Shown here piece after piece: positions 6,352 to 14,060 of a stretch of 15,997 nucleotides of DNA. The notes beneath the pieces are model-generated. The model ran no database searches. It was not told the origin of the DNA and saw only the letters and a program-made list of their open reading frames with translations. Origin of the DNA: an uncultured Campylobacter sp. (GTDB lineage Bacteria; Campylobacterota; Campylobacteria; Campylobacterales; Campylobacteraceae); the NCBI RefSeq assembly GCF_938030815.1, contig NZ_CALHII010000213.1, forward strand, positions 1 to 15,997, given 5' to 3'. The position numbers were made by a program, and so were the translations under genes. Each line of letters opens with the position of its first letter. The first letter of the stretch is position 1.

Positions 6352-7304
6352 AGAAAAAACTCGTCCTTAGGCATCGCGCCGCCGATGAGCTTAGGGTTAA
6401 ATTCCATCAAAATTTCATAAAATTTTAAAAGCTCGTCCTTGATCTCGCTAGGCTTTTTGACGCATAAATTCGACGTATCGATGCTCATAAATATCGCAGG
6501 CGGCGGCGCGGGAAAGAAATTCGTCCCGATCGCCGCAGCGCTTTGTTTGTTCGCTTTGATCCACGCAAGCGCGTCCGCTAAATCGGCATTTAAAATTTCA
6601 AAATCCGCCTTTTTCGCGGCGTAAAAATCGGTATCTGCGATGATGCCTGCTTGCGGGATGATGGGCTTTACCGAAAACGCCTGCGCCCACATATCGCTTA
6701 AATTTGCTCCTCGTTGCACGGCGATACCCGATACTTTGCCCTTTAAGATCATGGCGCTTGCTAGCGGCTCGACCGTGATCGCGACGTCGTAGTCCTTAGC
6801 CAAAAACAGCTGCGCGCTCTCTGCGGGGCTGGCGGTGTAGTCGATATTCAGCCCGCTAATGCCCTGCTTTTTCGCTATGGCTCGCACGATGATGTCTAGC
6901 ATATCGTTTTTAAAAGGCATGACGATCTTTTTGCCCTTCAACTGCGCAAATTCCGTTATCTTCTCGCCCTTGCTCATCACAAAATTTAGCCCCTCGGTGA
7001 GGATATTTACCATACCGATCTTGCGCCCCTGATTTGCGAGATTCACCCCCACGTTGCTAGGGCTCATCATGACCTTGTACTCGCCGTTTGCCACGCCTGC
7101 GCGCAGCTGATCGGGATCGCGCCAAAGCTCAAGCTTCGCGTCGTATTTTTTGCCGATCTGCCCCTGCATGCACGCAACGCCGATGATGAGGCTAGGCATC
7201 GCGGGCGCGCCGTAGATAGTGAAGGCCTCCTTTGCAAAAAGAGGGCTAGCAAGGCCGCTAGCCGCCAACGCAGACGTTAGTTTTAAGAAATTTCTTCTTT
7301 GCAT
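6345..7304 (-). CDS. Tat-exported substrate-binding protein of the SsuA/TauA/NMT1-like class
   Basis: A 319-residue periplasmic binding protein and the first gene of the ABC/nnrS unit. Residues 1-24 form a twin-arginine signal: RRNFLK at 3-8, a hydrophobic stretch LTSALAASGLA, then a probable cleavage site after PLFA. Tat targeting implies export after folding. The mature part has the layout of the NrtA/SsuA/TauA/ThiY-like superfamily, with an early APAMPSLIIGVA segment, LKGKKIVMP near residue 124, and YDVAITVEPLASAMI in the second lobe. No lipobox is present. GAGGAG lies three bases before the ATG. Known relatives bind sulfonates, nitrate, bicarbonate or thiamine precursors, and I see no residue pattern that decides between them. 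Confidence 0.9.
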   Translation of the reverse strand: MQRRNFLKLTSALAASGLASPLFAKEAFTIYGAPAMPSLIIGVACMQGQIGKKYDAKLELWRDPDQLRAGVANGEYKVMMSPSNVGVNLANQGRKIGMVNILTEGLNFVMSKGEKITEFAQLKGKKIVMPFKNDMLDIIVRAIAKKQGISGLNIDYTASPAESAQLFLAKDYDVAITVEPLASAMILKGKVSGIAVQRGANLSDMWAQAFSVKPIIPQAGIIADTDFYAAKKADFEILNADLADALAWIKANKQSAAAIGTNFFPAPPPAIFMSIDTSNLCVKKPSEIKDELLKFYEILMEFNPKLIGGAMPKDEFFLC

Positions 7305-7357
7305 CTTCTCCTCTTTTCATTCCTGCCAAACGGCAAGATTTTGATAATCGATGTGCA

Positions 7358-7363
7358 ATTATA
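7358..7363 (-). promoter_or_regulatory. probable promoter (-10) of the ABC/nnrS unit
   Basis: On the minus strand a perfect TATAAT lies about 54 bases before the start of the binding-protein gene. The leader contains a short inverted repeat, TGCCAAACGGCA (7324-7335), which could be a small operator or only a weak hairpin. Confidence 0.55.
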
Positions 7364-7462
7364 TCAAAAACAGGAGTGATTCGGTTTGATTAAGCTCAAT
7401 AGTCCCTCTTTAAATTTTAATGCGCAAAATTCAAAACGTCCCGCAGCGGTAAAATTTTATGC

Positions 7463-7468
7463 TAAAAT
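7463..7468 (+). promoter_or_regulatory. probable extended -10 promoter of ilvD
   Basis: TGCTAAAAT (7460-7468) is an extended -10 element. Transcription would begin near 7475, leaving a leader of about 22 bases. This also excludes the upstream ATT/ATG-like starts of the longer frame. Confidence 0.5.
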
Positions 7469-7496
7469 GGAGAAAATTTCAATTCAAGGACAAAAA

Positions 7497-9170
7497 ATGA
7501 GAAGCGACATCATCAAAAAAGGCTATACGCGCGCGCCGCACAGAAGCTTGCTAAGAGCGACCGGACTAAAGGACGAGGACTTTGAAAAGCCATTTATCGG
7601 CGTGGCAAATAGCTTCATAGAGATTATCCCCGGGCACTTTTTCCTCAACAAATACTCCGAAATTTTAAAAGACGAGATCCGCAAAAACGGCTGCGTGCCG
7701 TTTGAGTTTAACTGCATCGGCGTGGACGACGGCATCGCAATGGGGCACAGCGGGATGCTCTATAGCCTGCCTAGCCGCGAGCTCATCGCAAACTCGATCG
7801 AAACGGTTATGAATGCGCACGCTCTGGACGCTCTTGTGTGCATGCCAAACTGCGATAAAATCGTGCCCGGCATGGTGATGGGCGCGCTTCGCGTGAACGT
7901 ACCGACGGTTTTTGTTAGCGGCGGCCCGATGAAAAAGGGCTACACTAAAAAAGGCGAGCCGATCGACCTATCTACGGCGTTTGAGGCGGTGGGTAAATTT
8001 GAAACCAAAGAGATCAGCGCCGAGGAGCTAAAAGAGATCGAGTGCGCCGCCTGTCCGAGCGGAGGCAGCTGCTCGGGGATGTTTACGGCAAACTCGATGA
8101 ATACGCTGTGCGAAGCGATGGGTATCGCGCTAAAAGGCAACGGCACGGTGCCTGCGCTTACACCTGAGCGCGAGGATCTTATCAGGCAGGCGGGACGACG
8201 AATTTGCCAAATCGCGCTGGATGAAAAATACAAAATCCGAAATATCGTGAACGAAAAATCGATCCAAAACGCCCTGGTAGTCGATATGGCTATGGGCGGC
8301 AGCAGCAACACCGTGCTGCATATCCTAGCTATCGCACGCGAAGCGGGGGTAAATTTACAGATCGCAGGGCTCAATGAGATCAGCCGCAAGATCGCTCACA
8401 TCGCGAAAATCAGCCCGAGCCTGCCAAACGTGCATATGGAGGATATAGACCGCGCGGGCGGCCTAAGCGCCGTGATAAATGAAATTTCGCGCCGCGATAG
8501 CGGGTTGCTGGGCTTAGACGCACTAACGGTAAGCGGCGAAAGCCTGGGCGAGCGCGTCGGAGCTAGCGCCATAAAAGACGAATCTGTCATCCGCAAGGTC
8601 GAAAATGCCTACTCGCAGGTCGGCGGGCTGGCGGTTTTGTTTGGAAATCTAGCCGAGCAGGGCTGCGTCATCAAGACCGCGGGCATTATCGGCGAGCGCA
8701 AATTTAGCGGCAAGGCGGTCTGCTTTAACAGCCAAGACGAGGCGATAGAGGGGATCTCAAGCGGCAAGGTAAACAAAGGCGACGTGGTCGTCATCCGCTA
8801 CGAAGGGCCGCGCGGAGGCCCAGGCATGCAGGAGATGCTAAGCCCGACTTCGCTCATCATGGGGCGAGGGCTGGGCGCGGACGTAGCTCTCATCACGGAC
8901 GGGCGTTTTAGCGGTGCGACTAGAGGGCTAAGCGTCGGGCACGTGAGCCCGGAGGCTGCCGAGGGCGGCATGATCGGACTGCTAGAGGACGGTGACATCA
9001 TCGATATCGACGTGGATACATACGCGATCAACGTGCGTCTAAGCGAAGCCGAGATCGCCGAGCGCAGGGCCAAATTTAAACCGCTTGAAAAACCGCTGCC
9101 GTATCGCTGGCTACGAATGTATCGCAAACTGGTAACGAACGCTAGCAACGGAGCGATTTTGGAGGCGTAG
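7497..9170 (+). CDS. ilvD: dihydroxy-acid dehydratase
   Basis: IlvD removes water from 2,3-dihydroxy-3-methyl acids to give the 2-keto acid precursors of valine, leucine and isoleucine, using an Fe-S cluster in the cytoplasm. It is 557 residues, the usual length for the family. Signature 1 is seen as CMPNCDKIVPG (Cys119), preceded by the VDDGIAMGHSGM loop (76-87). The second cysteine motif is CPSGGSCSGMFTANSMN. The C-terminal signature EGPRGGPGMQEML is followed by LITDGRFSGATRG. The ATG at 7497 has AAGGA six bases upstream and gives the conserved MRSDIIKKGYTRAPHR start. The frame is open back to 7386, but that part is AT-rich, promoter-like and not conserved. The gene is divergent from the ABC/nnrS unit. 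Confidence 0.97.
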   Translation: MRSDIIKKGYTRAPHRSLLRATGLKDEDFEKPFIGVANSFIEIIPGHFFLNKYSEILKDEIRKNGCVPFEFNCIGVDDGIAMGHSGMLYSLPSRELIANSIETVMNAHALDALVCMPNCDKIVPGMVMGALRVNVPTVFVSGGPMKKGYTKKGEPIDLSTAFEAVGKFETKEISAEELKEIECAACPSGGSCSGMFTANSMNTLCEAMGIALKGNGTVPALTPEREDLIRQAGRRICQIALDEKYKIRNIVNEKSIQNALVVDMAMGGSSNTVLHILAIAREAGVNLQIAGLNEISRKIAHIAKISPSLPNVHMEDIDRAGGLSAVINEISRRDSGLLGLDALTVSGESLGERVGASAIKDESVIRKVENAYSQVGGLAVLFGNLAEQGCVIKTAGIIGERKFSGKAVCFNSQDEAIEGISSGKVNKGDVVVIRYEGPRGGPGMQEMLSPTSLIMGRGLGADVALITDGRFSGATRGLSVGHVSPEAAEGGMIGLLEDGDIIDIDVDTYAINVRLSEAEIAERRAKFKPLEKPLPYRWLRMYRKLVTNASNGAILEA

Positions 9171-9176
9171 GGCTTG

Positions 9177-9222
9177 TGCGGCGTAAATTTTATAAAGAAG
9201 TGGGTAAATTGTTTACGCCGCA
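9177..9222. terminator. long-stem hairpin just after ilvD
   Basis: Perfect 11-bp arms TGCGGCGTAAA and TTTACGCCGCA enclose a 24-base loop, starting seven bases after the ilvD stop. No U-run follows directly, so it may stabilise the mRNA end or work together with the hairpin just downstream. Confidence 0.5.
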
Positions 9223-9231
9223 TTGCCACAT

Positions 9232-9256
9232 AAAATAGCGCTATATTGCTATTTTT
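9232..9256. terminator. second hairpin with T-tract downstream of ilvD
   Basis: Arms AAAATAGC and GCTATTTT with an 8-base loop run into TTTTTG. The shape fits a weak intrinsic terminator for ilvD on the plus strand, and its A-run makes it usable on the minus strand for the convergent orphan gene. Confidence 0.5.
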
Positions 9257-9560
9257 GAGCTTATTTTTGCTGCTTTTATAGCGGATAAATTTAACTTTTC
9301 AGAAAAAATATTCACATTAAAGCGCTGTAACTTCATGATTTTTCATATTCACTAACTAAATTTAACCACAAAATTCCTCATTTAACCACAAAATTCCTCG
9401 TGCCGGCATCCTTAATGAGCAGTAGCGAGTGAAATTATAAACTTTAAGCCAATAGGAGCACACTCAAAAAAGCAAGAATGTATTGTCGCGTCGATATGTA
9501 ATTTTTTTAGTACTAACTAAAATAAAAATATTTTACAAATTTAAAGCGTAGCATTAAAAC
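9257..9560. other. AT-rich gene-free stretch with a decayed frame on the minus strand
   Basis: No gene could be supported. Base composition drops sharply to AT-rich compared with the flanking ilvD and leuC. The minus strand from about 9462 to 9380 contains a short open stretch without a start signal (KVYNFTRYCSLRMPARG, then ILWLNEEFCG and a stop), which looks like the remnant of a gene or of a dispersed repeat. A 20-bp tandem duplication lies within it. Confidence 0.5.
9361..9400. repeat. 20-bp tandem duplication
   Basis: Two adjacent copies of TTTAACCACAAAATTCCTC plus one final base, which is A in the first copy and G in the second. The copies are otherwise identical, so the duplication is recent or maintained. 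Confidence 0.9.
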
Positions 9561-10022
9561 CTATAATTTTTCTGTCATTGTAACTAATTTTTCTTTGATT
9601 TTATTGCCTTTCGAAGCAAATAAAGCCAACAATGAGTCGAATTTCATCACTATCTTTTTAATATCTTCCATATTGTTGTCTTCAATATCATATCTTTCTT
9701 TTAATAGCCAAAAAAACTCTTGGTATGTAGCCATGAAATCTTTATAATCTTCTTGCAATTCTGGAGCGTAAAAACTAATCAATAGGTGTAATTTTCCAAT
9801 TTCAAATTTCGTATCCTCTATATTAAAATTTGGATTTATCAATAACATCCATTTCTTGCTCATTCCTCCTAAAATATCTCCGATTATAATAAAGGCCTCC
9901 TCTAGTTTTTGCCGCTTTAGTTTATTTTTATCTTTTTTTGTATTTAAATTGACATATATCCATTGTCCACAGATTGTTAATGCTGCACCAAGTATGACTT
10001 TTAGAAAATCATATATTTCCAT
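9561..10022 (-). CDS. orphan membrane-anchored protein, function unknown
   Basis: A 153-residue protein that I do not recognise. One transmembrane helix is likely at residues 6-26 (FLKVILGAALTICGQWIYV). It is followed by a strongly basic stretch (KKDKNKLKRQK, 29-39) that should keep the rest in the cytoplasm. The remaining ~110 residues are charged, rich in Lys, Glu, Leu and Phe, look alpha-helical and lack cysteine. Codon use is far more AT-rich than in ilvD and leuC, a sign of recent transfer. It starts eight bases after the leuC stop and may ride on the leuC transcript. No good ribosome-binding site precedes the ATG; the only candidate, AGGG, is 16 bases upstream inside leuC. The frame itself is intact. 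Confidence 0.7.
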   Translation of the reverse strand: MEIYDFLKVILGAALTICGQWIYVNLNTKKDKNKLKRQKLEEAFIIIGDILGGMSKKWMLLINPNFNIEDTKFEIGKLHLLISFYAPELQEDYKDFMATYQEFFWLLKERYDIEDNNMEDIKKIVMKFDSLLALFASKGNKIKEKLVTMTEKL

Positions 10023-10030
10023 AGTTACTT

Positions 10031-11296
10031 TTACAAATCCCTCGGGTCGGCGATCTTGCCTGCGACGGCGCTAGCTGCGGCGACGGCGGAGTTTGCCAGA
10101 TACACTTCGCTCGTTCTATCACCCATGCGACCCACGAAATTTCGATTTGTCGTGCTTACGCAGCGCTCGCCCACGCCCAAAATCCCCATATATCCGCCCA
10201 GGCACGCGCCACAGGTCGGGTTGCTCACGACTGCGCCCGCTTCTACGAAAATATCCCACAGCCCCTCTTTTTGCGCGGCTAAAGCGATCTTTTGCGTCGC
10301 AGGCGTGATGATGAGGCGGGTTTTGCGCGCAACCTTGCGACCTTTTAAAATTTGCGCGGCGATCCGCAGATCGGAGAGCCTGCCGTTGGTACAGCTGCCG
10401 ATAAAGACCTGATCGACGGCGATATCATCGCGTACTGCTTCGCGCACGCTCTTGCCGTTGCTAGGCAGGAACGGGTATGCGATCACCGGATCAAGCTTGC
10501 TAACGTCGATCTCTAAAATTTGCTCATAGTTCGCGCCCTCGTCGGAGTAGTGAAATTTCGGCTCGGCGCGCAAGCTTTTATCCGCCAAAAATTCCTTCGT
10601 GATCTCATCAACCGCGACGATACCGCTCTTACCGCCCGCTTCGATTGCCATATTGCAAAGCGAAAATCTGCTATCCATATCCAAATGCTCCAGCGCGTTG
10701 CCGCAGAACTCCAAAGCCTTATAGCGCGCGCCGTCCACGCCGATGAGGCGGATCACTTCCAGGATCAGATCCTTGCCGTAGATGTGCGGCGCGGGCTTGC
10801 CGTGAAAAATTACTTTGATCGTAGGCGGTACTTTAAACCAATTCTTGCCCGTTATCATCGCAAAAGCAAGATCGGTGCTGCCCATACCGGTCGCAAATGC
10901 CCCAAGCGCGCCGTGGGTACAGGTGTGACTATCCGCGCCGATAATGACGTCGCCGGGCACTACGAGCCCTTTTTCAGGCATCAGCGCATGCTCGATACCC
11001 ATATCTTTTTCGTCGAAATAGTTTTTCAAATCGTGCTTATAAGCAAACTCGCGTGAAATTTTAGCTTGGTTTGCGCTTAAAATATCCTTCGTAGGGATGT
11101 AGTGATCCATCACGATCGCAAAGCCGTCCGGGTTGGCGAGCTTTTTCGCGCCGCTAAGCTCGAACTGCTTGATCGAAATCGGCGTCGTGATGTCGTTGCC
11201 GATGACCATATCGATGGCGCTTTCGATGATCTGTCCCGCAAAAACCGCCTCGCCCACGTGCTCGCTAAAAATTTTCTCCGTGATCGTTTGCTTCAT
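10031..11296 (-). CDS. leuC: 3-isopropylmalate dehydratase large subunit
   Basis: LeuC is the Fe-S subunit of isopropylmalate isomerase, which interconverts 2- and 3-isopropylmalate in leucine synthesis and works with the small subunit LeuD. At 421 residues it belongs to the shorter ~420-residue aconitase-type subfamily rather than the ~470-residue form. The 4Fe-4S ligands are Cys302 (GSCTNGR), Cys362 and Cys365 (NPTCGAC). GADSHTCTHG lies at 120-129 and NRNFVGRMGD at 384-393. AAGGAGA lies four bases before the ATG. No leuD follows: the next gene on the strand is the AT-rich orphan, then convergent ilvD. LeuD must be encoded elsewhere for the enzyme to work. Confidence 0.95.
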   Translation of the reverse strand: MKQTITEKIFSEHVGEAVFAGQIIESAIDMVIGNDITTPISIKQFELSGAKKLANPDGFAIVMDHYIPTKDILSANQAKISREFAYKHDLKNYFDEKDMGIEHALMPEKGLVVPGDVIIGADSHTCTHGALGAFATGMGSTDLAFAMITGKNWFKVPPTIKVIFHGKPAPHIYGKDLILEVIRLIGVDGARYKALEFCGNALEHLDMDSRFSLCNMAIEAGGKSGIVAVDEITKEFLADKSLRAEPKFHYSDEGANYEQILEIDVSKLDPVIAYPFLPSNGKSVREAVRDDIAVDQVFIGSCTNGRLSDLRIAAQILKGRKVARKTRLIITPATQKIALAAQKEGLWDIFVEAGAVVSNPTCGACLGGYMGILGVGERCVSTTNRNFVGRMGDRTSEVYLANSAVAAASAVAGKIADPRDL

Positions 11297-11328
11297 AAAA
11301 TCTCCTTCGTATCGGTTAAATTTGCGCG

Positions 11329-11334
11329 ATTTTA
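11329..11334 (-). promoter_or_regulatory. possible -10 box for leuC
   Basis: The minus strand reads AGCTAAAATCGC about 33 bases before the leuC start. TAAAAT is a reasonable -10 element, and the surrounding sequence is AT-rich. Confidence 0.35.
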
Positions 11335-11366
11335 GCTAAAAAATCATAAATTTTTGCAATTTTATG

Positions 11367-11372
11367 TATAAT
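11367..11372 (+). promoter_or_regulatory. probable -10 box for the nitroreductase gene
   Basis: A perfect TATAAT preceded by a T-rich stretch (TTTTATG) lies 22 bases before the ATG, with AAGGAG (11381-11386) in between. The leader would be only about 15 bases. Confidence 0.55.
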
Positions 11373-11393
11373 TGAGCCGCAAGGAGCGAGACG

Positions 11394-11918
11394 ATGGAAA
11401 TTTTAGATATTTTTGCAAACCGCAGAAGTGTAAGAAAATACGCGCAGGGACCGCTTGAGGACGAGGCGCTGGATAAAATTTTAAAAGCGGGCCTGCTTGC
11501 GCCGTCGGGGCATGCACGCCGCCCGTGGGAGTTCATCCTCGTGCGCGACAAACGGATGCTTGATCGACTAAGCGCGTGCCGCAGCAGCGGAGCGAATATG
11601 CTAAAACAGGCCGCAGCCGCGATCGTAGTGATCGCAGATGCGCAGAAGCAGGACGTCTGGATCGAGGACTGCTCGGTAGCGCTAGGCTACATGCACCTTG
11701 CCGCAAGCGCGCTAAATCTCGGCAGCTGCTGGGTGCAGGTAAGATTGCGCGCCGCTGCGGACGGACGCAGCTGCGAGGAGTTTTTGCGCGAGGCGCTGGA
11801 CTTTCCGCTAAATTTCAATGCAGAAGCGATACTAGCCCTCGGCGTGCTGCAGCAGCGCCCGAGCCCGCACGATCTGCAGAAGCTAAATTTAAGCAAAATC
11901 CACAAAGAGAAATTTTAA
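11394..11918 (+). CDS. nitroreductase-family FMN oxidoreductase
   Basis: A 174-residue cytoplasmic flavoprotein of the nitroreductase superfamily, which uses NAD(P)H to reduce nitro-aromatic or quinone-like substrates. The N-terminal RRSVRKY (residues 10-16) is the usual FMN-phosphate contact, PSGHARRPWEF (37-47) forms the next flavin loop, and GSCWVQ (about 109-114) is the conserved late motif. It is at the short end for the family, and the C-terminal FMN-binding Arg/Lys region is replaced by a Lys-rich tail. The start is set by AAGGAG seven bases upstream. The rqcH-like gene begins five bases after the stop, so the two are likely co-transcribed. The physiological substrate is not evident. 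Confidence 0.9.
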   Translation: MEILDIFANRRSVRKYAQGPLEDEALDKILKAGLLAPSGHARRPWEFILVRDKRMLDRLSACRSSGANMLKQAAAAIVVIADAQKQDVWIEDCSVALGYMHLAASALNLGSCWVQVRLRAAADGRSCEEFLREALDFPLNFNAEAILALGVLQQRPSPHDLQKLNLSKIHKEKF

Positions 11919-11923
11919 CGCGT

Positions 11924-13246
11924 ATGAAGTATCAAAATTTAATTCAAATTTGCGAGTATCTACGCGCCAAACGCTTCCTTTCGCACATTAAACGCGTAGG
12001 AGATAACCTTTTTAAAGTCTGCTTTGACGGCAATGAGACGCTGTTTTTTGATATGAATAAATCAGGCTGCAATATCCACGAAAATGACGCTTTTACCGAA
12101 GGTAAGGTTTACGCGGCGCCCTTTGATGTGCTACTTGCCAAGCGCTTCGTAAAATCGCGCATTACCTCCGTTAGCGTGCCAGAAAATAATAGAATTCTAT
12201 GCCTTAGCGTAAGCCAAAACGCAAGCTACAAAACCCAAAGCTCAAATATCTACTTCGAATTTACCGGGCGATTTACCAACGTAATAATCAGCGATGAAAA
12301 CGATGTGATTTTAGAGGCGCTGCGGCACTTCGAAACGGAATTTAGACAGATCAAGGTAGGAAGAAAACTTCGCCATCTACCGCCTGCAAATATTAAAGAA
12401 GCCCCCGTGCCAAAAATTTCGGACTTTAGAGCATTTTTTCGCGCGGAATTTAACGCGCTAAATGCGGATCGCTTAGACGCGCTCAAATCCGCAAAAATCA
12501 CGGCGCTAAATAAAAAGCTAGACTCGGTGCGTGAGGCTTTAGACTCTTTGCAAAGCAGCGCCGAACTACTGCGAAGCGCCGAGCTTTTAGGTGCGAAAGC
12601 CGCCTTGCTAAAAGAAAATATCTATAAAATTCCAACTAGCGCGCGAGAATTTACGCTGCAAAAAGGAGACGCCGAAGCGGTAGAATTTAAGCTGCAAAAA
12701 CCTGCAAGCGCTGCTTTGGGCGAGCTTTACTCCGAGGCAAAGCGTCTGCGCCAAAAGGCTGCTAATATCCATATCGAAGAGCAAAATTTAAAGGAGAAAC
12801 TCGCGTTTTATGAGAATTTAAAATCGCTCGTCCTTGCCGCACAGGACGCACGCGAGATCGAAATTCTAATGCCTAAGCGCACGCAAATTAGGCAAAAAAG
12901 CAAGGAAAAAAATAGCGAATATGTAGCGAGCTTTTATCTCGGGGATTTTAAAATCAGCGTCGGTAAAAACGAAAAAGGCAATGAGTTCTTACTAAAAAAT
13001 AGCTCCAAATCCGACTATTGGTTTCATCTTAAGGATATTCCAAGCGCACACGTCATCGTAAAGACAAATAAGCAAAGTCTAAGCGAAGAGGTAATCGAAT
13101 TCGCCGCTAAAATTTGCGTGAGCTTCAGTGCAAGTGGCAGCGGAAAATATCTCGTCGATTACACCAAACGTCAAAATGTCAAAATCAACGAAGGTGCTTT
13201 CGTAAACTACGTAAATTTTAAAACAATCAGCGTTTTAAAGCCGTAA
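11924..13246 (+). CDS. rqcH: NFACT / RqcH-like ribosome quality-control protein
   Basis: A 440-residue protein of the NFACT (Rqc2/RqcH, formerly FbpA fibronectin-binding) family. RqcH binds stalled 50S subunits with peptidyl-tRNA and recruits alanine tRNA to add degradation tails. Residues 1-155 resemble the NFACT-N domain (APFDVLLAKRFVKSRI, then FEFTGRFTNVIISDEN). Residues ~185-310 form helical coiled-coil arms, and 333-430 the NFACT-R (DUF814) domain with SDYWFHLKDIPSAHVIVK. It is shorter than Firmicute RqcH (~570 residues). The conserved Asp-Arg pair is replaced by Asn89-Arg90, and the usual N-terminal FDG is absent, so tailing activity is not assured. ATG 11924 is chosen because similarity starts there; the frame open back to 11576 is antisense-like overlap with the nitroreductase gene. 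The ribosome-binding site is weak (AAAGAGA). Confidence 0.88.
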   Translation: MKYQNLIQICEYLRAKRFLSHIKRVGDNLFKVCFDGNETLFFDMNKSGCNIHENDAFTEGKVYAAPFDVLLAKRFVKSRITSVSVPENNRILCLSVSQNASYKTQSSNIYFEFTGRFTNVIISDENDVILEALRHFETEFRQIKVGRKLRHLPPANIKEAPVPKISDFRAFFRAEFNALNADRLDALKSAKITALNKKLDSVREALDSLQSSAELLRSAELLGAKAALLKENIYKIPTSAREFTLQKGDAEAVEFKLQKPASAALGELYSEAKRLRQKAANIHIEEQNLKEKLAFYENLKSLVLAAQDAREIEILMPKRTQIRQKSKEKNSEYVASFYLGDFKISVGKNEKGNEFLLKNSSKSDYWFHLKDIPSAHVIVKTNKQSLSEEVIEFAAKICVSFSASGSGKYLVDYTKRQNVKINEGAFVNYVNFKTISVLKP

Positions 13247-13261
13247 TAAGCGAGCTTGCAG

Positions 13262-13267
13262 TATAAT
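13262..13267 (+). promoter_or_regulatory. probable -10 box for cdsA-dxr
   Basis: TATAAT follows the rqcH stop by 15 bases and precedes the cdsA start by 28. AAGGA sits between it and the ATG, six bases before the start codon. Confidence 0.55.
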
Positions 13268-13295
13268 TATTCAAAATAAATTCCAAGGAAATTCT

Positions 13296-14060
13296 ATGAA
13301 GCAAAGAATAATCACGGCAAGCATTTTACTAGCCGTATTTTTGGCTCTAATTCTAATAAACGCCAGGTGGCTAAATTTCGCCGTATTTGCGCTGATACTC
13401 GTGCTTGCGTTTTTTGAAAGCCTCAAATTATGGGGTCTAGAGGAAACTAGCAAAAAGTGGCTCGCGCTGGCGATCGCGTTTTTTGCGCTGCTACCATTTA
13501 CGCAGACCGACGAACCCTTCGTCTCAGCGCTAAAAGTTAGCATCCTAATGATCCTATGCGTCGCCTCTGTCGTGGCCTTTACCAAGGGCCCCAGCCTAAA
13601 GATCACACTTCCTTTCATCTATCCCGTTGCGCCGATATTTTTTATGTGGGCGGCCTATGATGATTTCGGGGAAGTTTTTCACTTCGTTTGGCTGATCTTT
13701 ATTATCGTAGCTAGCGATAGCGGCGCATATTTTATCGGAAGAGCCTTCGGCAAAACCCCGCTAAGCGCCAGTTCGCCGAATAAAACCGTAGAGGGCGTGC
13801 TAGGTGGTCTTGCGCTCGCGCTTATAGTTAGCCTCATTTATGCGCGCATCTTTACCAATATGCCGCCGCTTGAAATTTTAGGAAAAACCATCATCATAGC
13901 AATTTTTGGCGTATTCGGCGATCTGTTTGAGAGCTACCTAAAGCGCGCGGCAGGTCTTAAAGACAGCGGCGCGCTCTTTCCCGGACACGGCGGGATCTTA
14001 GACCGCATCGACGGCTATATGTTCGGCGCGATCGCGATGGCGATAGTCTATTCATGGTAG
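13296..14060 (+). CDS. cdsA: phosphatidate cytidylyltransferase
   Basis: CdsA makes CDP-diacylglycerol from phosphatidic acid and CTP at the inner membrane, the branch point for phosphatidylethanolamine and phosphatidylglycerol. It has 254 residues and about seven or eight hydrophobic helices. The family signature near the C-terminus is complete: SYLKRAAGLKDSG followed by PGHGGILDRIDG (about 213-239). DSGAYFIGRAFGKT lies near 144-157. AAGGA is six bases upstream of the ATG. The stop codon lies inside the first codons of dxr (ATGGTAG, 7-base overlap), so the two genes are translationally coupled, an arrangement familiar in epsilonproteobacteria. Confidence 0.96.
   Translation: MKQRIITASILLAVFLALILINARWLNFAVFALILVLAFFESLKLWGLEETSKKWLALAIAFFALLPFTQTDEPFVSALKVSILMILCVASVVAFTKGPSLKITLPFIYPVAPIFFMWAAYDDFGEVFHFVWLIFIIVASDSGAYFIGRAFGKTPLSASSPNKTVEGVLGGLALALIVSLIYARIFTNMPPLEILGKTIIIAIFGVFGDLFESYLKRAAGLKDSGALFPGHGGILDRIDGYMFGAIAMAIVYSW

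Noticed and set aside
7386..7496. Longer ilvD start 37 codons upstream
   Set aside because: The added peptide is not part of the family, the stretch contains a promoter-like TGCTAAAAT, and ATG 7497 has a proper ribosome-binding site and gives the conserved N-terminus.
8130..9229. Several minus-strand open frames opposite ilvD
   Set aside because: They are shadows of a highly conserved plus-strand enzyme gene, and none has its own start signals or family features.
11576..11923. 116-codon upstream extension of the rqcH-like frame
   Set aside because: It overlaps the nitroreductase gene in another frame, and its Arg-rich composition is typical of a frame-shifted shadow.
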